From Tigriopus japonicus (lineage: Eukaryota > Arthropoda > Copepoda > Harpacticoida > Harpacticidae), in assembly GCA_010645155.1 (NCBI GenBank), contig CM021316.1, positions 1,673,215-1,737,214 of the forward strand: DNA of 64,000 bases. The letters run 5' to 3'. Below, in pieces: positions 1-15,000 of the stretch. Within the stretch, counting starts at the first letter, position 1; every line of letters begins with the position of its first letter. A program made the translations under genes and the position numbers. The notes beneath the pieces were generated by a model. That model had not been told where the DNA came from, ran no database searches, and saw only the letters and a program-made list of their open reading frames with translations.

Positions 1-3000
1 CTTTTCATATTTGGCTGGAACTCTATGTATGTATGTTCAATGGGCTCAAATGGCTTCCTATTTCCCCTTTGCAAAGCTCCACTTCTTTTGTTCGAGAAGA
101 GGCTGCTCAGAGGAGGAATGCTTACTGTAGTGCTATTAGTTAGGGTACTTGTACTCCTATCTAAGTAGGTGAGAAGTGCGAACTGTCGCGGGATGTTTAT
201 TATTTCATTAAGTTTTTGCTGGATCCTGATTAAAACACCAACCAATGATTATATAGAACATGCGGGCATTTGACTGGACGGGTCTGTATGGATCCATAAA
301 TCAAAGCAATGGTCGTCTTAATCAAGCCATAAAGTCGCTGAGCTAGTTATTTTGGAGACAAAGAACTATTTTTCCGGCATAATCGTAATTAGGCCAGAGA
401 ATTTTCAAAAGAAAAAAAAATCATTAGCGATGGTTAAACGAGTATCTGCGCTACATTTCAAGCAGATAAATTGTATACCAAACGGGGCCGTAAATTATAG
501 TCGCAAGGATTTTCCCGAGAAAGCGTAACTTAAGAATGACCAAAATGAGTCCCATCTTTCAAAAAAAATGAAAGTTTATCTCTTTTTGAGCGAAGAAAGC
601 GTCGTCTGACGTTTGTACGGTTGGTCGAAAATTGGACTCTTGTTTCTTGTTCAGCTTGGCTGAGAATGATTGACAAATTTTCTGTAAGTCCACCCCTAAT
701 TAAATTCAGATTGAGAGAAAACCTTCTAGTATTTTCGGACGGAGACACACATCGGGAAACAGAGAAGCTAATTACTAAAAACTATTCCCCCTCCTCCTCC
801 AAATCATGGACTCCTATGTAGTATCTAATTTTTCAAAAAAAAAAAAAAAACTCAAAAAATCCGGGGCAATGTGCACAAAAGAAGTTTCACTGGAAATTTC
901 CCAGAACACTAATCATGTCATCATCCCATCCTGACCATATTTCCCCATACACCTCTTTCTCATACTCGCCAATTTCTGCGCTTGACTTGTCAAAGAACAG
1001 ATGAACGTTGGATTGTGTGAGCAAAGTTGACGGATGAAAGTCCCGTCAATTTTCCTGTCTGCCACGCGACTGTTGGTTTTATAACGCGCTTTCTCACGCC
1101 CTTTGGAATGCCCCCTCCTTGGCTCCACCTTCTTCTGTGTCATATCCACTTCCAAGACGCAATTGTTTCAAGTTCCGAGATCCAAGTATGGTCTGAAGTG
1201 GTTATGTAGTATGTATATGTAGGTTAAAGAGAGACTCCGACGCCGTTCCGTAAAGTTCACACACTCCCAAAGCTTGATTGGTTCGAGAACGGGGAATGCA
1301 ACCTGAATTAGTTTCCCGGTAGCGACATAAACCGACTTCCGCCTGATTTGAGAAAAAGTTCTGTCACTCTCATTTCTCGCACACGCTAGGCCGAGATCAG
1401 GAACAAATTCCCAAGTCTGTTTGACCCCTTCGTCATTATGGGAATTTTGCAAGCAAGAACAAAGAAGGACCCTCTGTTGTGCCTAGATACGAGAAATGCC
1501 GCAACTGGTGCTCCATAGGTAGCGCCACCGAATCGCCACCGTCTTTGTTTGAGTGCGATCATGTGAATTTACTCTCGTTGGCCGGCTTTCTTTGGAGGAG
1601 GATCTCACCACAATCACCACCGGATGAGAGCTGAGAGCTCAATAGCCATTTTTGAACGTGCGTTCAAGAGAAAGATTCACTGAGAGAGAGAGAGGGGGCT
1701 TCAAATAAAAACAAAGAGATCGGCAGAGTGACGTCGACGCATGTTCGAGGCGCTTTGTCAATGCTTGAGTGATGAGACCACGTGCCCTGGTTAGCAATGT
1801 GGACATGTGCATGGATTGACATAGATTTTTGTGGAATATTCCACCAAACCCTAATGCTTGAGAAAATTCAAATCCAGATCTCATCAGGCCAGCCCTCAAA
1901 ATATCCCCCTTTGGTTGGATGGGATTTGGAAAATGTTTGATGAAAAGAAGATCAAGATCTGAGCCGTGGGCTAAGGGGCACTCACTTTGTGTGTGTGTGG
2001 ACGGGTTGAACGAAGAAGGGCTTTTGATTATGATGAAAATTACCCTCTTTACCCTGGATAGTTACATACATTCGTGTACGTTTTTCAAATTTCTGCACAT
2101 TCAATCTGGGTCTTTAAATGTTAACCCAGGACTGACAGAGATGATGGTTGTGGGAAGAGCATGAAGCTCAGCCCCCCAAACCGCGAAAAAATGAGGGTTG
2201 CCTTGGCCCTGCGAGCTGGACGAACTGCTCTCTTTTGCACTAAATTTGCAAGACAGATTGGCTCCAGGTCACGACGCAACTGCAATTTGAGGATCAACCG
2301 CACCCTTCAACATTACTCATCCCAAGGATTTCTCTCGACAAGACCCTCAGAATACCAATACTGGCAAACAAATATGAGTGTGTTCAATGAGTCCAGTTTC
2401 AAGCTTTCTCAATGATAACCAGAGGATATGCCATGCATTTACAATATTGGTCACCCTTTCCGAGCATTGTAAACAAAGCTTTGAAGTGGTTATCTAAGGA
2501 ACGTGTCTCAGTGGGGTTGCAAGAAAATACATCCATTGTGGGTCAGTTTCTCAGGCTTGACAAGAGGTCAGCGGGCATCACTGTCATTAAGATCAACCCA
2601 GAAGAGCAACATTCTCAAGCTTGTTCTCAAAATGTTGAAAAGGGCGCCAGACTTTTTCCCATCCAAGTCGAAAAAAAGAGGGCGGTGCTACCAAAAGGTT
2701 CTGGAGAGAGAGAATCAGGCCTCGAAGTTGCGGATTGGCTGTGAATAGGGATTCGCAGTTTAGGGCTACAGAGAGGGATTCAATTTCAAACATGTCTAGC
2801 TGAGAGACAGGGGCCTCCTGATGTATTCAACTCTGCATGCAATCAGCGATTTTCACGGTTTTACATGAAACATGACAACGCTTGCAAAATCGAGTACAAA
2901 GACGGCCCTGTTTGGATTTCAGTGTGTCAGAAAAAGCAAACAGAAGCTGCTGTCCATCTACTGGCTGAAAGCACTCTTACAAACTCGCAAATACCGGTAC

Positions 3001-6000
3001 AACGACAAGGAGAGAGAGAGAGAGATTTCTAGAAAAAAGAGCCAAAGGGAAACCATCCCTAATTGGACCTTGGTTTATGCAAGGTGCTCACACTCTCAAA
3101 GGATAGCCCAGATCTGCTCGAGCTGGTGCCCCCTCTCCAAATCTGACAATGGCTTTTGTCTCCTTGGTCAGCATTGTTTGCCCAGGAACTTCTCCGCCTG
3201 TGTGTTTTGCATCCATGGGCAAGTTTTGGTATCATTTAGCTCTCAGGATGGGTAACAATGGCATAATTAATGATGACTCTACCCCAAAAGGGTCTGCCAG
3301 TCTTGCGGGCCAACTACCCCACAATTATGCAGAACTTTTGCACACTTACGCATAACTCCAACCGGATTGCCCTCAAAGCTCCTCATGACATGCCAAAGCG
3401 AGGAGGTGTCTCAGTGTTCCATTAACCGAAACATGACACTCCAGTCTGGGCCAGGACAGACGCAAAATAATAACCGATTTTGGACTTGGAAAAAGTGGAA
3501 ATAAAACACCAAGACGAAGAAGCCTCATCCAGGGAGCTCAGAGAGTGTGAGTCGTGCTCAACTTGAGCTATCTTTACTCTGAGGTATGAGACTGGGTGTA
3601 AAGAATTCTCCACCTCACCTCGATGTGTGTAGCCAGGAAGCCCCCCACAGGGTGCCACTGAGACTTATGTCCAAGCAAATGTATGTGTTTGCCTCTAAAT
3701 ATCATCATCCGGACGTGGAACCCGACTGAGCACAGACTAAAATGCCACTAGGTTCTACTCTCAATGGGCTTGAACGAGACGGACGCCATCCATTTCACTT
3801 CTTTCTTCTTCGTTTTTCGAACCGACACACACTCACACACATACTCGTCATTGTGGACGATAATCTACAATTCCAACGTTACATCCATATTAATATGCAC
3901 AACTGGAAACCTTAAAGATGGCGTTTCCCCCCAGTTCGGATTGACGATGGACAAAAACCCACAAATTTAGAGCACGAGGTGGTGATGATATGTTGAGCCA
4001 CCCTATTGGAACCGATCTTTGATACAATAACCCAACGTGGTTTCCTCTCAAAACAAAACAAAAAACATGGCTACATGCCCATTATCTTTGAATTCAGTGG
4101 CTTGAACGTCCGCACCAAAGTGAAGGAAGGCAAGGTGCACCATCACGACTGGATGGATTGTGATTGTGGTGAACCTTCTTCTGTGTCTTGTCTTGTGTAC
4201 GTATGTACTGACTGAAACACTCACTCTGTACACGGGTGGAACTTCGGAAAAAATTGGCCTGTGTCATAAAGCATGATTACAGTTCAAGCCGAGCACAATG
4301 GAGCAAACTACTGGTGCTGGTTGGTTGTGATGCCTGGGGCTAAATTTGTTACAAACATCCTCAATCTAGATAAAATTAGATCATCTTCATACATAGGATC
4401 TTTTGTACCTGGGCTTGAGTGGCGCGCACGACGTCCTCAAGCCCAGAAGGCATTTATTCCATGCCAATTCACATTGCGTTCGCGAACATACACGCAAATA
4501 CCAATTACGAGAACTCGGCATAAAGATGTCTTCTATCTGTTGTGCAGCTTCCTTCATATTTCAAAATTTCATGGGGACACCAAAAGTCAGTTGGTAAATG
4601 GGCACTCTTGAGTGGACGGATGGACGGACGTGCCTGGATAATATTTGGGCAGGGACAACCCAACCGTAAATCGAGCATGCTAGCTTTTTCATGGAGGGAG
4701 TCTGGCGACATTCTGTCACAACGTCAAGTGCGATTTTATATGCCTTTGAAGAGCAACTTCTCAGTTGGAGTTTTGTCGTATGTATAACACATCTAGAAGC
4801 TAACTAGCAAGGTGTTATGACGTGAGGGAATTGAGTGCATGGCACATTTAGTACAAGAACTGTGGATTGTTTGATGAAAACACTCGATTTGTCGTCGCTT
4901 TTTGTGATGGTTTAACGTCCAGGCCGAATGTATGCCCCCCCTCTTCAACGACATGGCAAGTAATTAAGTCATTTATGATGGATTGTAAGCCTGGCAAGAC
5001 ATCAATTAATCATATGCCTCAAAGAATGTCCAACAGACGTTGGTTCAATGACCAAAAAATGTCGAAAGCAACTTCTGACATGGACTAGATAATGCATACA
5101 CGAACTGGTTTCACCTTTACTTTTTGGAAACGAGTCGGAATCGCCAAAGTCTTGACCTCACTCCTCTGTCTCTCTTTATCTTTCTATCTCTTGGATGGCA
5201 AAGTGAAACAAAGAAACAATGCCACCGCTTCCGGTCAGAACATGAAGGTCCCAATTTCTTTTTTTCTTCCCTTTCCCCACAAAACTTGACATGTTTTGTC
5301 ACTTGTCCGTCTGTGGTTTAGCCATTTAGAGCAACCACGAAATGTCGCCCTTTTCACTTTCCTACCTTAAAAAGTCCAAAATTAGAGAGAGCATTGTCAG
5401 TCTCTTTGATTTTTTTGGGTTGAAAAGCGTCAAGATTGAATCAGCATTTCTCATCAAGGCTCCGAAAACTCATCAAAAAGGGGAATTCAGGTGGCACAAA
5501 AACGGGAATTTTCTCTAATCTGTTGTTTCCCGAGACAGGTGATTGACAAATTAATGTTGAAAGCCATTTTAGGGAGGCATTATTCACTCTCCGATTGGAC
5601 ACAAAATGTGTCTCGTCGTTTGTGGTACTGTACACACTCGCACATACAAAGTGACGCGCCTATTGGATTATGTGACATACCTGAAAATGAAGAAAACGAA
5701 GCCCTCATTAAAATTGGAAGCTCTTAAATGATAACGATCTGGTTGACGATGGCTAGTGGGTTCATTTTGCCTCCCAATCTTCCGCCACAAATAGCTCGAG
5801 GAGCTCCGTGGAAGAAGAAGAAGCGAAATGACCGCTTATAATCTCAGATTTAGCACCTTGACAAATGGTCGCTTTCAAAGAATTGAATATGGTCCCATAA
5901 TAATTGGCTCTCGATACACAAAGGAGACTCGGGTGAGGGCAATTTTCTCAGGCTTCTTGGTTTGATTCAGATGTAATAATGGACTCTCTGTCTCTCTCTC

Positions 6001-9000
6001 TCTGTCTTTAAAAGGCAAAACAATGGTGGGCTTCGGCCAAGAGTAGTAATTTATTAATTTCACCCCTGCAAATAATAACAACATGGGCTGTGCCTCAAGC
6101 GATTCATGAAAATCAATTGGAAGCCGTTGAGACAAAGAGTCTTCAAATAGATGTGTTCCCGAAACCCCTGTTGGGACGATGCCCGCCAGAGTTAAACAAT
6201 GAAAATCGTTCACTTTGCGGAACTCTTCACTCAATTGGTTTATGACAAGTGCGGGGAAATCTTTCAACGCCACTCAGCATGGCGTACCACATACAAGATT
6301 ACCTCAGACAGATCGAGAACAGAGGGAATCAAGTATAAAAGAGTCGAGGGTGTTTTTGCACTTATTAGCGATGGGTGGCGGCAGATTTCTCTCTCGGCGG
6401 GAATGCCTACTTCGCGTTTCGGATTTACCTCGGGCGTTATTGGGTCACCCTGGAGATTAGAAAACAAGCCCAACGATTCTACATGGACATATAATGACTC
6501 CATCACAAGATGGGTTTTATAGAATGGTCATGCGAAGGCCAATAAGTGGTTACATGAACATGGAGCCACTCGCTTTTTTCTCCTCCGCACACCAAATTTA
6601 TTATCAGTCCTCCTTAATGATTCTTGACTTTTTGCCCAGAGATTATTCTTGAGTCGTGCCAACAATTAGTTAGCATTATCGTTAGGTGGCCACCACCATT
6701 TCTCTGTTCCCCCTGAGGTTGGATGAGGTTGGAACAAAAAATGGAATTCAATGAAAATGTAACACATCAGGACTTTTTGTCCCCACAAGTTTCTCCCTGG
6801 CTTTCAAATTGATAGCAGTGGAAGGGGAGCATACGGCACAAAGCCCTTTTATAAAGCCTCGAGAGCGTTTTGAACTAAGCCGCTTACCGACATCATCCCT
6901 GTTTTTTCACATTGGATATCTCCCCTTCTTTTTCTCTCTGTCTTTTGAGTGTTTCTTTTAATGGAAAGACAGGATTGAAGCGAGCAGCAACTCTCTGATT
7001 ACTGATCATGGAAAGTTCATAAAGATTCGAATCGACAATGAGCGCCAACAAAAAGACGATGGTTTTCGTCCGGTTATTCCCGAACAAATTGATCGATCAT
7101 ACATGAGACCTAGGGCAATCGGAGAGACTCGTGGTTATGAATTGCTTTTAAAATAATGTTGAATAGGGTCATCAATCAATGTTGTTTGAGAGCCCAATTG
7201 ATTAGAAAATGGAAGTCGTCTACTGTCTTCAAGCCAGACTCAGAGAGACATGAGCAATGCGTCTGGACACCAACTTCGTTCTGGTCTGAGAAGATGTCGA
7301 GAGTAAACAGTACGGGGCTCAAAAAAAATCAAATGAGCTGATAAAGGATCTTAGGAGAGGATTTCCCGAAAAACTTTGTACAAAAAAAGTCCCTCCTCAA
7401 TCCAAGATTGCATGAGATCCTTCTTTAAAAAATCTCCTTGAATCTGTGAGCCACCAGCATCTCAGAAAGAAGGGCAGAAGGTAAAGCACACGAAGTGACT
7501 GTTGGATGCTTAAGAAAATTAGAGCGGTCATCACGAAACAAGTTCAACCGGGGCCTTTCAAGAGGTTGGCCGTTCCATGTCAGGAAAGAAATTGCTTTTG
7601 GGGTTCTCGACTCACCAGTTTTCATGGTGTACCGTATGCTAGCAGCAGGTGATTGAGATAATTTGACTGGACTTTTTATACTAGGATGCATCATCACGGA
7701 ATATGCCTCGAAGGGGAAAATCTGGCTGAATTCAAAATATTCCTGACACACCATTCATGGCAAAATTGGCGGTTCTGCAGAACTATTTAGCTATTTCAGC
7801 CCTCTGTCACTAGGGAGCACGCAAAATCATTCAACACATCTTCAACGTTCCGTGGCGCTCCTCAAGGTGTCATTCTCTCTCCTTTTACGTGAGTGAATTG
7901 ATTCCCATCATTTCATCGCTAAGCATCTTTACTGGCTACCATTTTTCTTTTCAACTGTATAAGCTCCATTCTTAGCTAAGAACATGGCAACATCGGGATT
8001 TCAGACACGTTCATGACTTGGAAATAGCAGGATCCGTACTAAAAGCCCCTAGACAGAGGCTTTTAACTCAGTGTGATATGAGGCTACCCAAAGGTCTTTT
8101 GGATGGGACCCCCACCAATTTTGAAGAATTTGGAAAAATCCAAATGGTGTCATGGAATAAGAGCTCCCTCTTTGGTTTCAGGAGTCAAACTCCTACCGAC
8201 CAACCAAAAATGCTAATTTAATTTATGATTTTTTTCCGTTGAACATGGGTAACCACAAAATTAGAGAGCAATGGTGGTTGGAAGTGTATTTCCGCCCTCG
8301 GTTCCCCCTCCTTTCAATACATAAATACCAGGATCCTGGCAAATCCAAAAAATCTGCAACACGACATAACGTTAGGGTGAGAACTGGAAATGTTCGTTAA
8401 CCTGTCATTAAACTTTTATAGAGATCCGTTCTTCCCTCGTCAGAGAAAAACGCCACTTCGAGGCGCTTTTAAACATGTCCGTAACAACGTTATTGATGAT
8501 CAGCCCCATCTTTTTGTTGTTGTTGTTGTTGTCGGACAGTGGGAGCATTTGAGCGGGGACCATCACCGTGACCAATGGAAAATCTGTCATGTCATTCCAA
8601 GTGAATCACAAGAAAATTGGAAGTCTCTCAATGATGTTTGGCCCCGTCCCCTTTACATGCTCTCATATTCCCCAAGTGATGCTCTCTCTCTCCCTGAGAT
8701 CACAATTATTGCACCATCCATGGGAGCGAGCAATTACTGTAATCTCAAATTAGATCATAAATTCAAGAAGAACACTTGGTTCACAAAGGAGATGAGAGAT
8801 TTGAGCGAGCAGTCCAAACATAAAAATGTCTCAAGACCACCCTGAAAATCACAATGAGAGTAGTAGCGCTAATAACCTCTGAAAGACGCTCAACGGATAA
8901 CGACGCATCCCGCCAACCGATAATCGGACCATTTCCTCTGGAGAAACTTTTCGGCAGAGGGTTAATGGAACTCATTGATAAGCCTTCCAATGTCAACGCG

Positions 9001-12000
9001 ACAATGACCATTGGTTACTTTCCCAAAGTGCACGAGTGTATTAGGCATCCTTTTTTGTCTTTCTCTCTTCCTCCATACCGCCATCATTAAGAGCGGCGAA
9101 ATGTCCGGCCACTTTCAACGGGCTCGTTAACTCGTTTTGGGCTCGTCCTATCTCTTTCTCTCTCGACCAAAGATATTCGAACAATTTCTTGCATGTCCCT
9201 TGACAGCAGTGCGCAAAGCAATTCCTTCGTTAGAATCAAGGAATGCCAAGAATTTCTCGTTCGCATTGGAACCCAAAATACCATGGCAAGCTGCGGAAAG
9301 GCTCTTAGTCTTAACAAGCTCCGTTGAACGCTGTTGGCTCAGTCTTTCTCTGTGTGTGTGAAAGACTAATTAATGAGAATTTCTGTGGAAAAGGGGACCC
9401 CTTTTTCGCTCTTCATTCAGCAGATGACAGACAGTCTTAAACAAACACATGGCAAAAACTGGTTGCCCTCTGGAGTGAAAAAGGTTGGCTCGATCATGTG
9501 CAACATTGATTTGATTGCACTTCCACAGAAGTCTCTTAAAAGACCTCTCAATTCTCGTCATCGTCCGGTAAGATTTTGGTGCTCAATCGTGTGCGAGATC
9601 TGTAAAATGGCTTCCACTGAACACAAAGAGCACTCTTCAATTCCAAACGCTCTCAAATTGACCAGATGAGAACGGGTCAAAAATTAAGTCCAGGTGCAAT
9701 AATGATTGTGCTTCAATTTGATTACACTCCTCTTCTGCGAATTTTTCCGGATTTTCACGAAAGAAAATTATGAAAATGCAATGGTTCAACAACCATCTAC
9801 CATCATCATAGGATGCATTTCATTTTCCCTTTCAAGTCAATTTGAATGGTTTGCACTTGCCTCATGCCTCCTCTCTTTAATTTTAAGGGGCAAAATTTGG
9901 AATAGAGATCGACCCTAAAATGTGCAATGACAACATTCAATTGGCAAAATTTCCTTTGGGAAAAGTAATATGATATTGAATTGCTTTTTATGTAGCACAT
10001 TCCTTATCAAATCAATTGAAAAATGCTGATCATTCCAGGTATCTTGGATATTTAAACGCAAACTGTGTCCATGACGTAATTCACATTCCTGAGATAATAA
10101 TGCACAATAACGAATGATCCGTCCGTTAGACAATCACTTTTTTTTAAAGATTCGCGTCATTTTGAAGATAACCTTCAAGTTTGCTTGAGGTTGTCTTGGC
10201 TGATATCACTGAGATCGAGCCCATCTCCGGGGAATTAATCCATCATAGCAAGCTGGGCATTAGCAACATGCCAATATCACCCGAGGGTGGTTGAATCCAA
10301 GAAGAGAAAACTCCGTTAAAAAGAAATGAGAGACAAACCTCAACCTCAAATGATGAGCAACAATTCAGCAACTCATTCGTTTTTTTTAAACCTATTCGAA
10401 GAAAAGTTTCTTTGCCTCCACTATTAAAGGTCATCGGTGTGTTCTTAGAGTTCTTGGTTTGGATTTGCATGTGTGTGTCTCTATGGAAGGAATCACGTTC
10501 CGGAATGTCCGTTAAAAGTCAGTTTAAAAAGATGATCCTAGCCGTTCAAAGCCGTTGCGAGCAAAGAAGAGAGAGACTTAAATTACTCGCCAACGCTCCA
10601 GGTAAAACGGAGAGCCCTCTTGGGTTCAGTTCGTTGTTGAAGCCATCAACCCAAAAAGGTATGGGTGAAAGAAGAGAGGACCTTCGGATTTCCAACGGAC
10701 ATTTTCAGGCCAGAAGAGACAAGCAAGCAAGCCTGTCTTGGGGCTACTAAGCCAATCCATGAACGACTACTATGCCTTTGGAATGGCTCTCACATACATT
10801 CAAGAATTCAAGAGCATTTCCGAATTCCAAAGTTTAAATGTTGGAATCTCGGAAGGATTCGGGGGCCCTTTTTGGTATGAATATGATATTTCGGAAAGGT
10901 GGAATTTCCTTTCTGGTCTAAATGTGGGAGTGAATGACGTAGTGGTCGTATGATGAGGCATGAAATTCTGAGAAAAATCAGTCACCAAACCGCGGGCGAT
11001 GAACCAAGCGAGTTCGGCGAGTTTTTGGATGTTCAATTTCCTTCCTTACCTGGATGGAAAAGGAGGAGAGAGGTATTGAATAATTATGCCTGTAATGTCT
11101 GTGAGTCAAGATTTATGAGGGCGAGAAAAGACAAAGTATTTTCATTGGAGCATCCCTCTCGAAAGATGCCACCCTCTATCAAATTCTCATCATTTTTACA
11201 AACTGTAACCCCGCCCCGAGATGATAAACAATCAAGACCAAAGTCCTTCGTTATCAGTGCAAATATTTTGAACCACTCACTTTACTTCAAAGTTTTCGAT
11301 CGATTTCCTCAGGTTAAAGGTGGTTTGACCGGTCTCGGGGTGAACTTGATACCCAACGAGATTGAAATCAGAACATTGACTTGTCAACAATGTGTCTGTT
11401 TGTGCTACAAACCGTGTCTTCTAAAAATCTCCAAAATCTCATCAGCTGACCAAAAGCGTTCAAAAACTGCCTCTTAAACAACCACAACAAGAACTCAACA
11501 GCTGACTCTGTTTTCCAAGGAGCAGTGATAGAAAGCTCGTTAAAAATCAGTGAACAAAATGAACCATGTTGTGGAAAATAATCCCTTTTGTCCGGAGCTG
11601 GACAGAGAGTTTATCCGAACATCAGTTCCCCATTCTTGAGCTTGAAAAGTTGGGATTTACGGCAAAGCTCGCCTCAGCTTCAGCCTGATCTGGCCAAGGC
11701 TGAACTGCCCATTTAACTGATAGTAGTAAATAACAAGAACTTGACGAAAACAAACTGATTACTCTGACAACAAGAAAAAAGGGATCATTTACAACGTGGA
11801 TCTATACATTTTATGGTCAATAACAACATAAACAACTGTACAACTCTGAGTTGCAAGTCCCAACATGTTCCTAAAGCCACAAATGGTAAGTTTGAAGGCA
11901 CAACATTTTTAATGTGTATGATTAACAAGTTTGAATCTAGGAATTCGAGAAAAAAGTTGGGGAAAACATTTCACCACTTGCACCCTCTCATCAACTCATT

Positions 12001-15000
12001 TCTGAGCAGGGTCAGGGTTAGGACAAAAGCTCTCAAGCTCTCCAGACACAACCCCACTGCAACACACGTACTGTGCCGTATTTCTACTCCCCAAAAATAC
12101 TAATACCCATTCGCATAAAAAGTGCATCACTCTCAAACGCAATGCCATGAACACTTTCTCACTCTCCACTTCATCAGACAAGTTTTTAGAGACACCTTTT
12201 TGTCTTCGTAGTTGGCAAAAGAGGGTGAAAATACGCCGAAAGCAAGTGTTTGGAAATGAGACCCCTGTCAGATGAAGGAGATTTTCAGCGAGGGTCGATC
12301 AACAGACACAAAAACACCCCAACAGGTACGTTGCCTTGGGTTCACCCCCCATCTCATCTCGTCTTGCTCGGCACCCCGTCAACAACAAGGGATATTTTTC
12401 TCAAATTGCAATTCAGCGCCCATGATGGACCCTTCTTCCTTCTCTCTCGGGTTGAGATGGATTGGGGAAGCCCAATCGAGGGGGTGAGTGAGGGGTGCGA
12501 CAATCATCCAAAACACGTGAACTTTTCCAAAAATGTTGGAAATTGCCACAGGACACATAGATACAGATTGGGGGCAAGGATGACCTTCACAGGTGTGTGT
12601 CAGTTGTTTTATGTTATGTTAAAGTGGTTAGATTATAAAGTGTCTTGCAATCAAATGGAAGTGACGCGTGACGAATGGATTGCTTTTCATTCCGATCTGA
12701 TTGTGTCCGTTTGAATAGAATTCATCGATCCCGTTTGCTCAAATAGATTCTCCGAAGCTCATGAGAAGAGGGAGATAGAGGGGAAATCGGACAAATTCAC
12801 TCCTGAATGACAGTTTTTGTGGGCAACTTGTCCTGGAGCTTTTCGAATATTTTGCCACCGAGTGTTGAAATGTGCCGAGAAACGGAGTGTTGAGTCAGAC
12901 TCGCGAGAAAATACGATATCACCCTGTTAGAAATTGAGCATCTCATGAAGTCGTTTTGACCGGTTAAGAGTTTCTCAGGAGATCGGAGAGATCTTCTTCT
13001 GTCAGTTCATGTCTCGTTGACCCATGACAGATTTACGGCCAGCAGGTGACACGGAAATCCGGAGACAATTTTGAGGATTTACATATTTTCCTTCCATTTT
13101 TTACGCCTTCGGCTCTCCTGCGGATTCTCCATTTATTAAAGGAAAGAGTTGTTCGTTCAAAACGAGTCATTTTGAGACAATCGCCTTTGTTGAACAACCA
13201 GTTTTCCCACACTTTAAGAGTGAATCACTAATCTGGCCATTAATGTGTCTTCCAACTTCAGGTGAATAAATTAAAGGTCTTCTCACCAATGGAAAACTAT
13301 TTTCCGATCTATGTCAACTATTCCCGGAATGTCGGAATCAATAATTGGACATGGCACACAAATGAATATTGGGGTGTATGTGTGTGTGACGTTGGTTTGT
13401 CCATGGTGGTTGCGTGCCAAAGGCTCTTGGTATACTACACTATGTGCATGCGTGTGTGCCGAATAAGAGAGCGCAAATAATCATCTGGATGGTGGTCGAG
13501 TACAGGACACAATATTGATTATTTTTTCCCCACCAACACCCGCAGCTGTCGCGTAATCACACCACCAGACTTGCATTGCATTTGGACGGCGTTTATTGAA
13601 GCTATTTGATCTATGGAAACGGACCCCATTCGTTTGGACATATCTGGCCGTGTTGTAAGATGGATGATGTGACGTAATGGTGTGGACCGAAACCATTACA
13701 AGGTTGGCCAGTTTTACAGAACACGTAATTTGCATGACGATGCCGTCGTCCAGAGGTCATCTTGCCAAGGGGTTTTATTGGCTTTTTAATCTTTTTATGG
13801 CGTTTACAATTCATGCGAGTTCGTGGTGTGAAAAGCAATTTTATTTGCATCTTTAATCAGGTCGTCCTCGAATAGTTCAACTTTCTAACTCATTGATTCG
13901 GCTAGGTATCGGATTTTTTTGTTTGTGCTGTCTAAGGAGGCAATATCAGCATCGTAAAGACATAATTCGAAGTCTTATCCGATTGATAAGAAGTGCATTT
14001 TAAAAATTTATATTTGATTTGGGATTCGTGAGAATTTGAAAAGCCTGTAGGAACCGAATTGATTGGCTTGGCGACTATCAAAAAGAGCGTTTTCAAAAGC
14101 TACCCAAGGGCATTTGAGGGTATTTCATTACCTGAGATTCCGAGTTCTAGAGTGCTCAACATAGCTGTATGAATTTTGTGTTGATTTAGGATCAGGTAGA
14201 CGCCTTTTAAATCTGCTGTCAAAATTTTTTTAGTACCGCGATAGCAGTTCAGTAAATCACGTGAGATTCAAAAAAACCCCGTGAGTTCATCTCGTTTAGC
14301 CTCAAAATTGAACTCAAACCATCGTGGCAGGAGTCGCGAATCATTATTTTTTAATTGTCTGCTACTCACCCCAGGAGGTCAGATTATTTTAATTCCCACC
14401 AAAACGGGGGAGAATCCGCTCTTTTCAATGAGATGAGCAAAAGAATTCTTTGAGCGAGCGTCGTGCTAATAAATATCTGATAACCTCCTGTTTGAAACAC
14501 TCATTCAATAAAGCATTCACAACTGCATGTCCATGATCTTATCATTCCACTCTAGTTACTCCTATTAGAACACAGAGAGCCCTAGTCACCTCAACAATCT
14601 CAAAAAACGTAGACAACTCGATCTCTGGCTTCATTCACGATTATGGAAATAACAATGGCATTGGAATATCAGCAGACCATCTAAAATAATTTCAGGATCA
14701 AATCTGACTTTTCGAAAAAACGAGAAAACCCGTACTTTATTGAGCTTTTAGTCCAAGAAGAGAGCTATCCCGAGCATCCAAATCCACATGAGAATCAATT
14801 GAATCCAATGATATTTCAAATCTACCGAGATGTGTGAATAACCCCAGTGAGCTTCAGGGCATTTCTGATTTTAAACTGGTCATTACAAATCATAGTCAGC
14901 CTGGATCCCTTCTCTATTAAATACCCAACCAAGTTTTGGTCGACCATCAAACGGGAATTTGGTGCACTTTACGTTCAATTTTTTGAACAAATCTGCCATA

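Noticed and set aside
10950..11477. 175-codon plus-strand frame
   Set aside because: No recognisable motif, no splice partners, and the translation lacks protein-like patterns.
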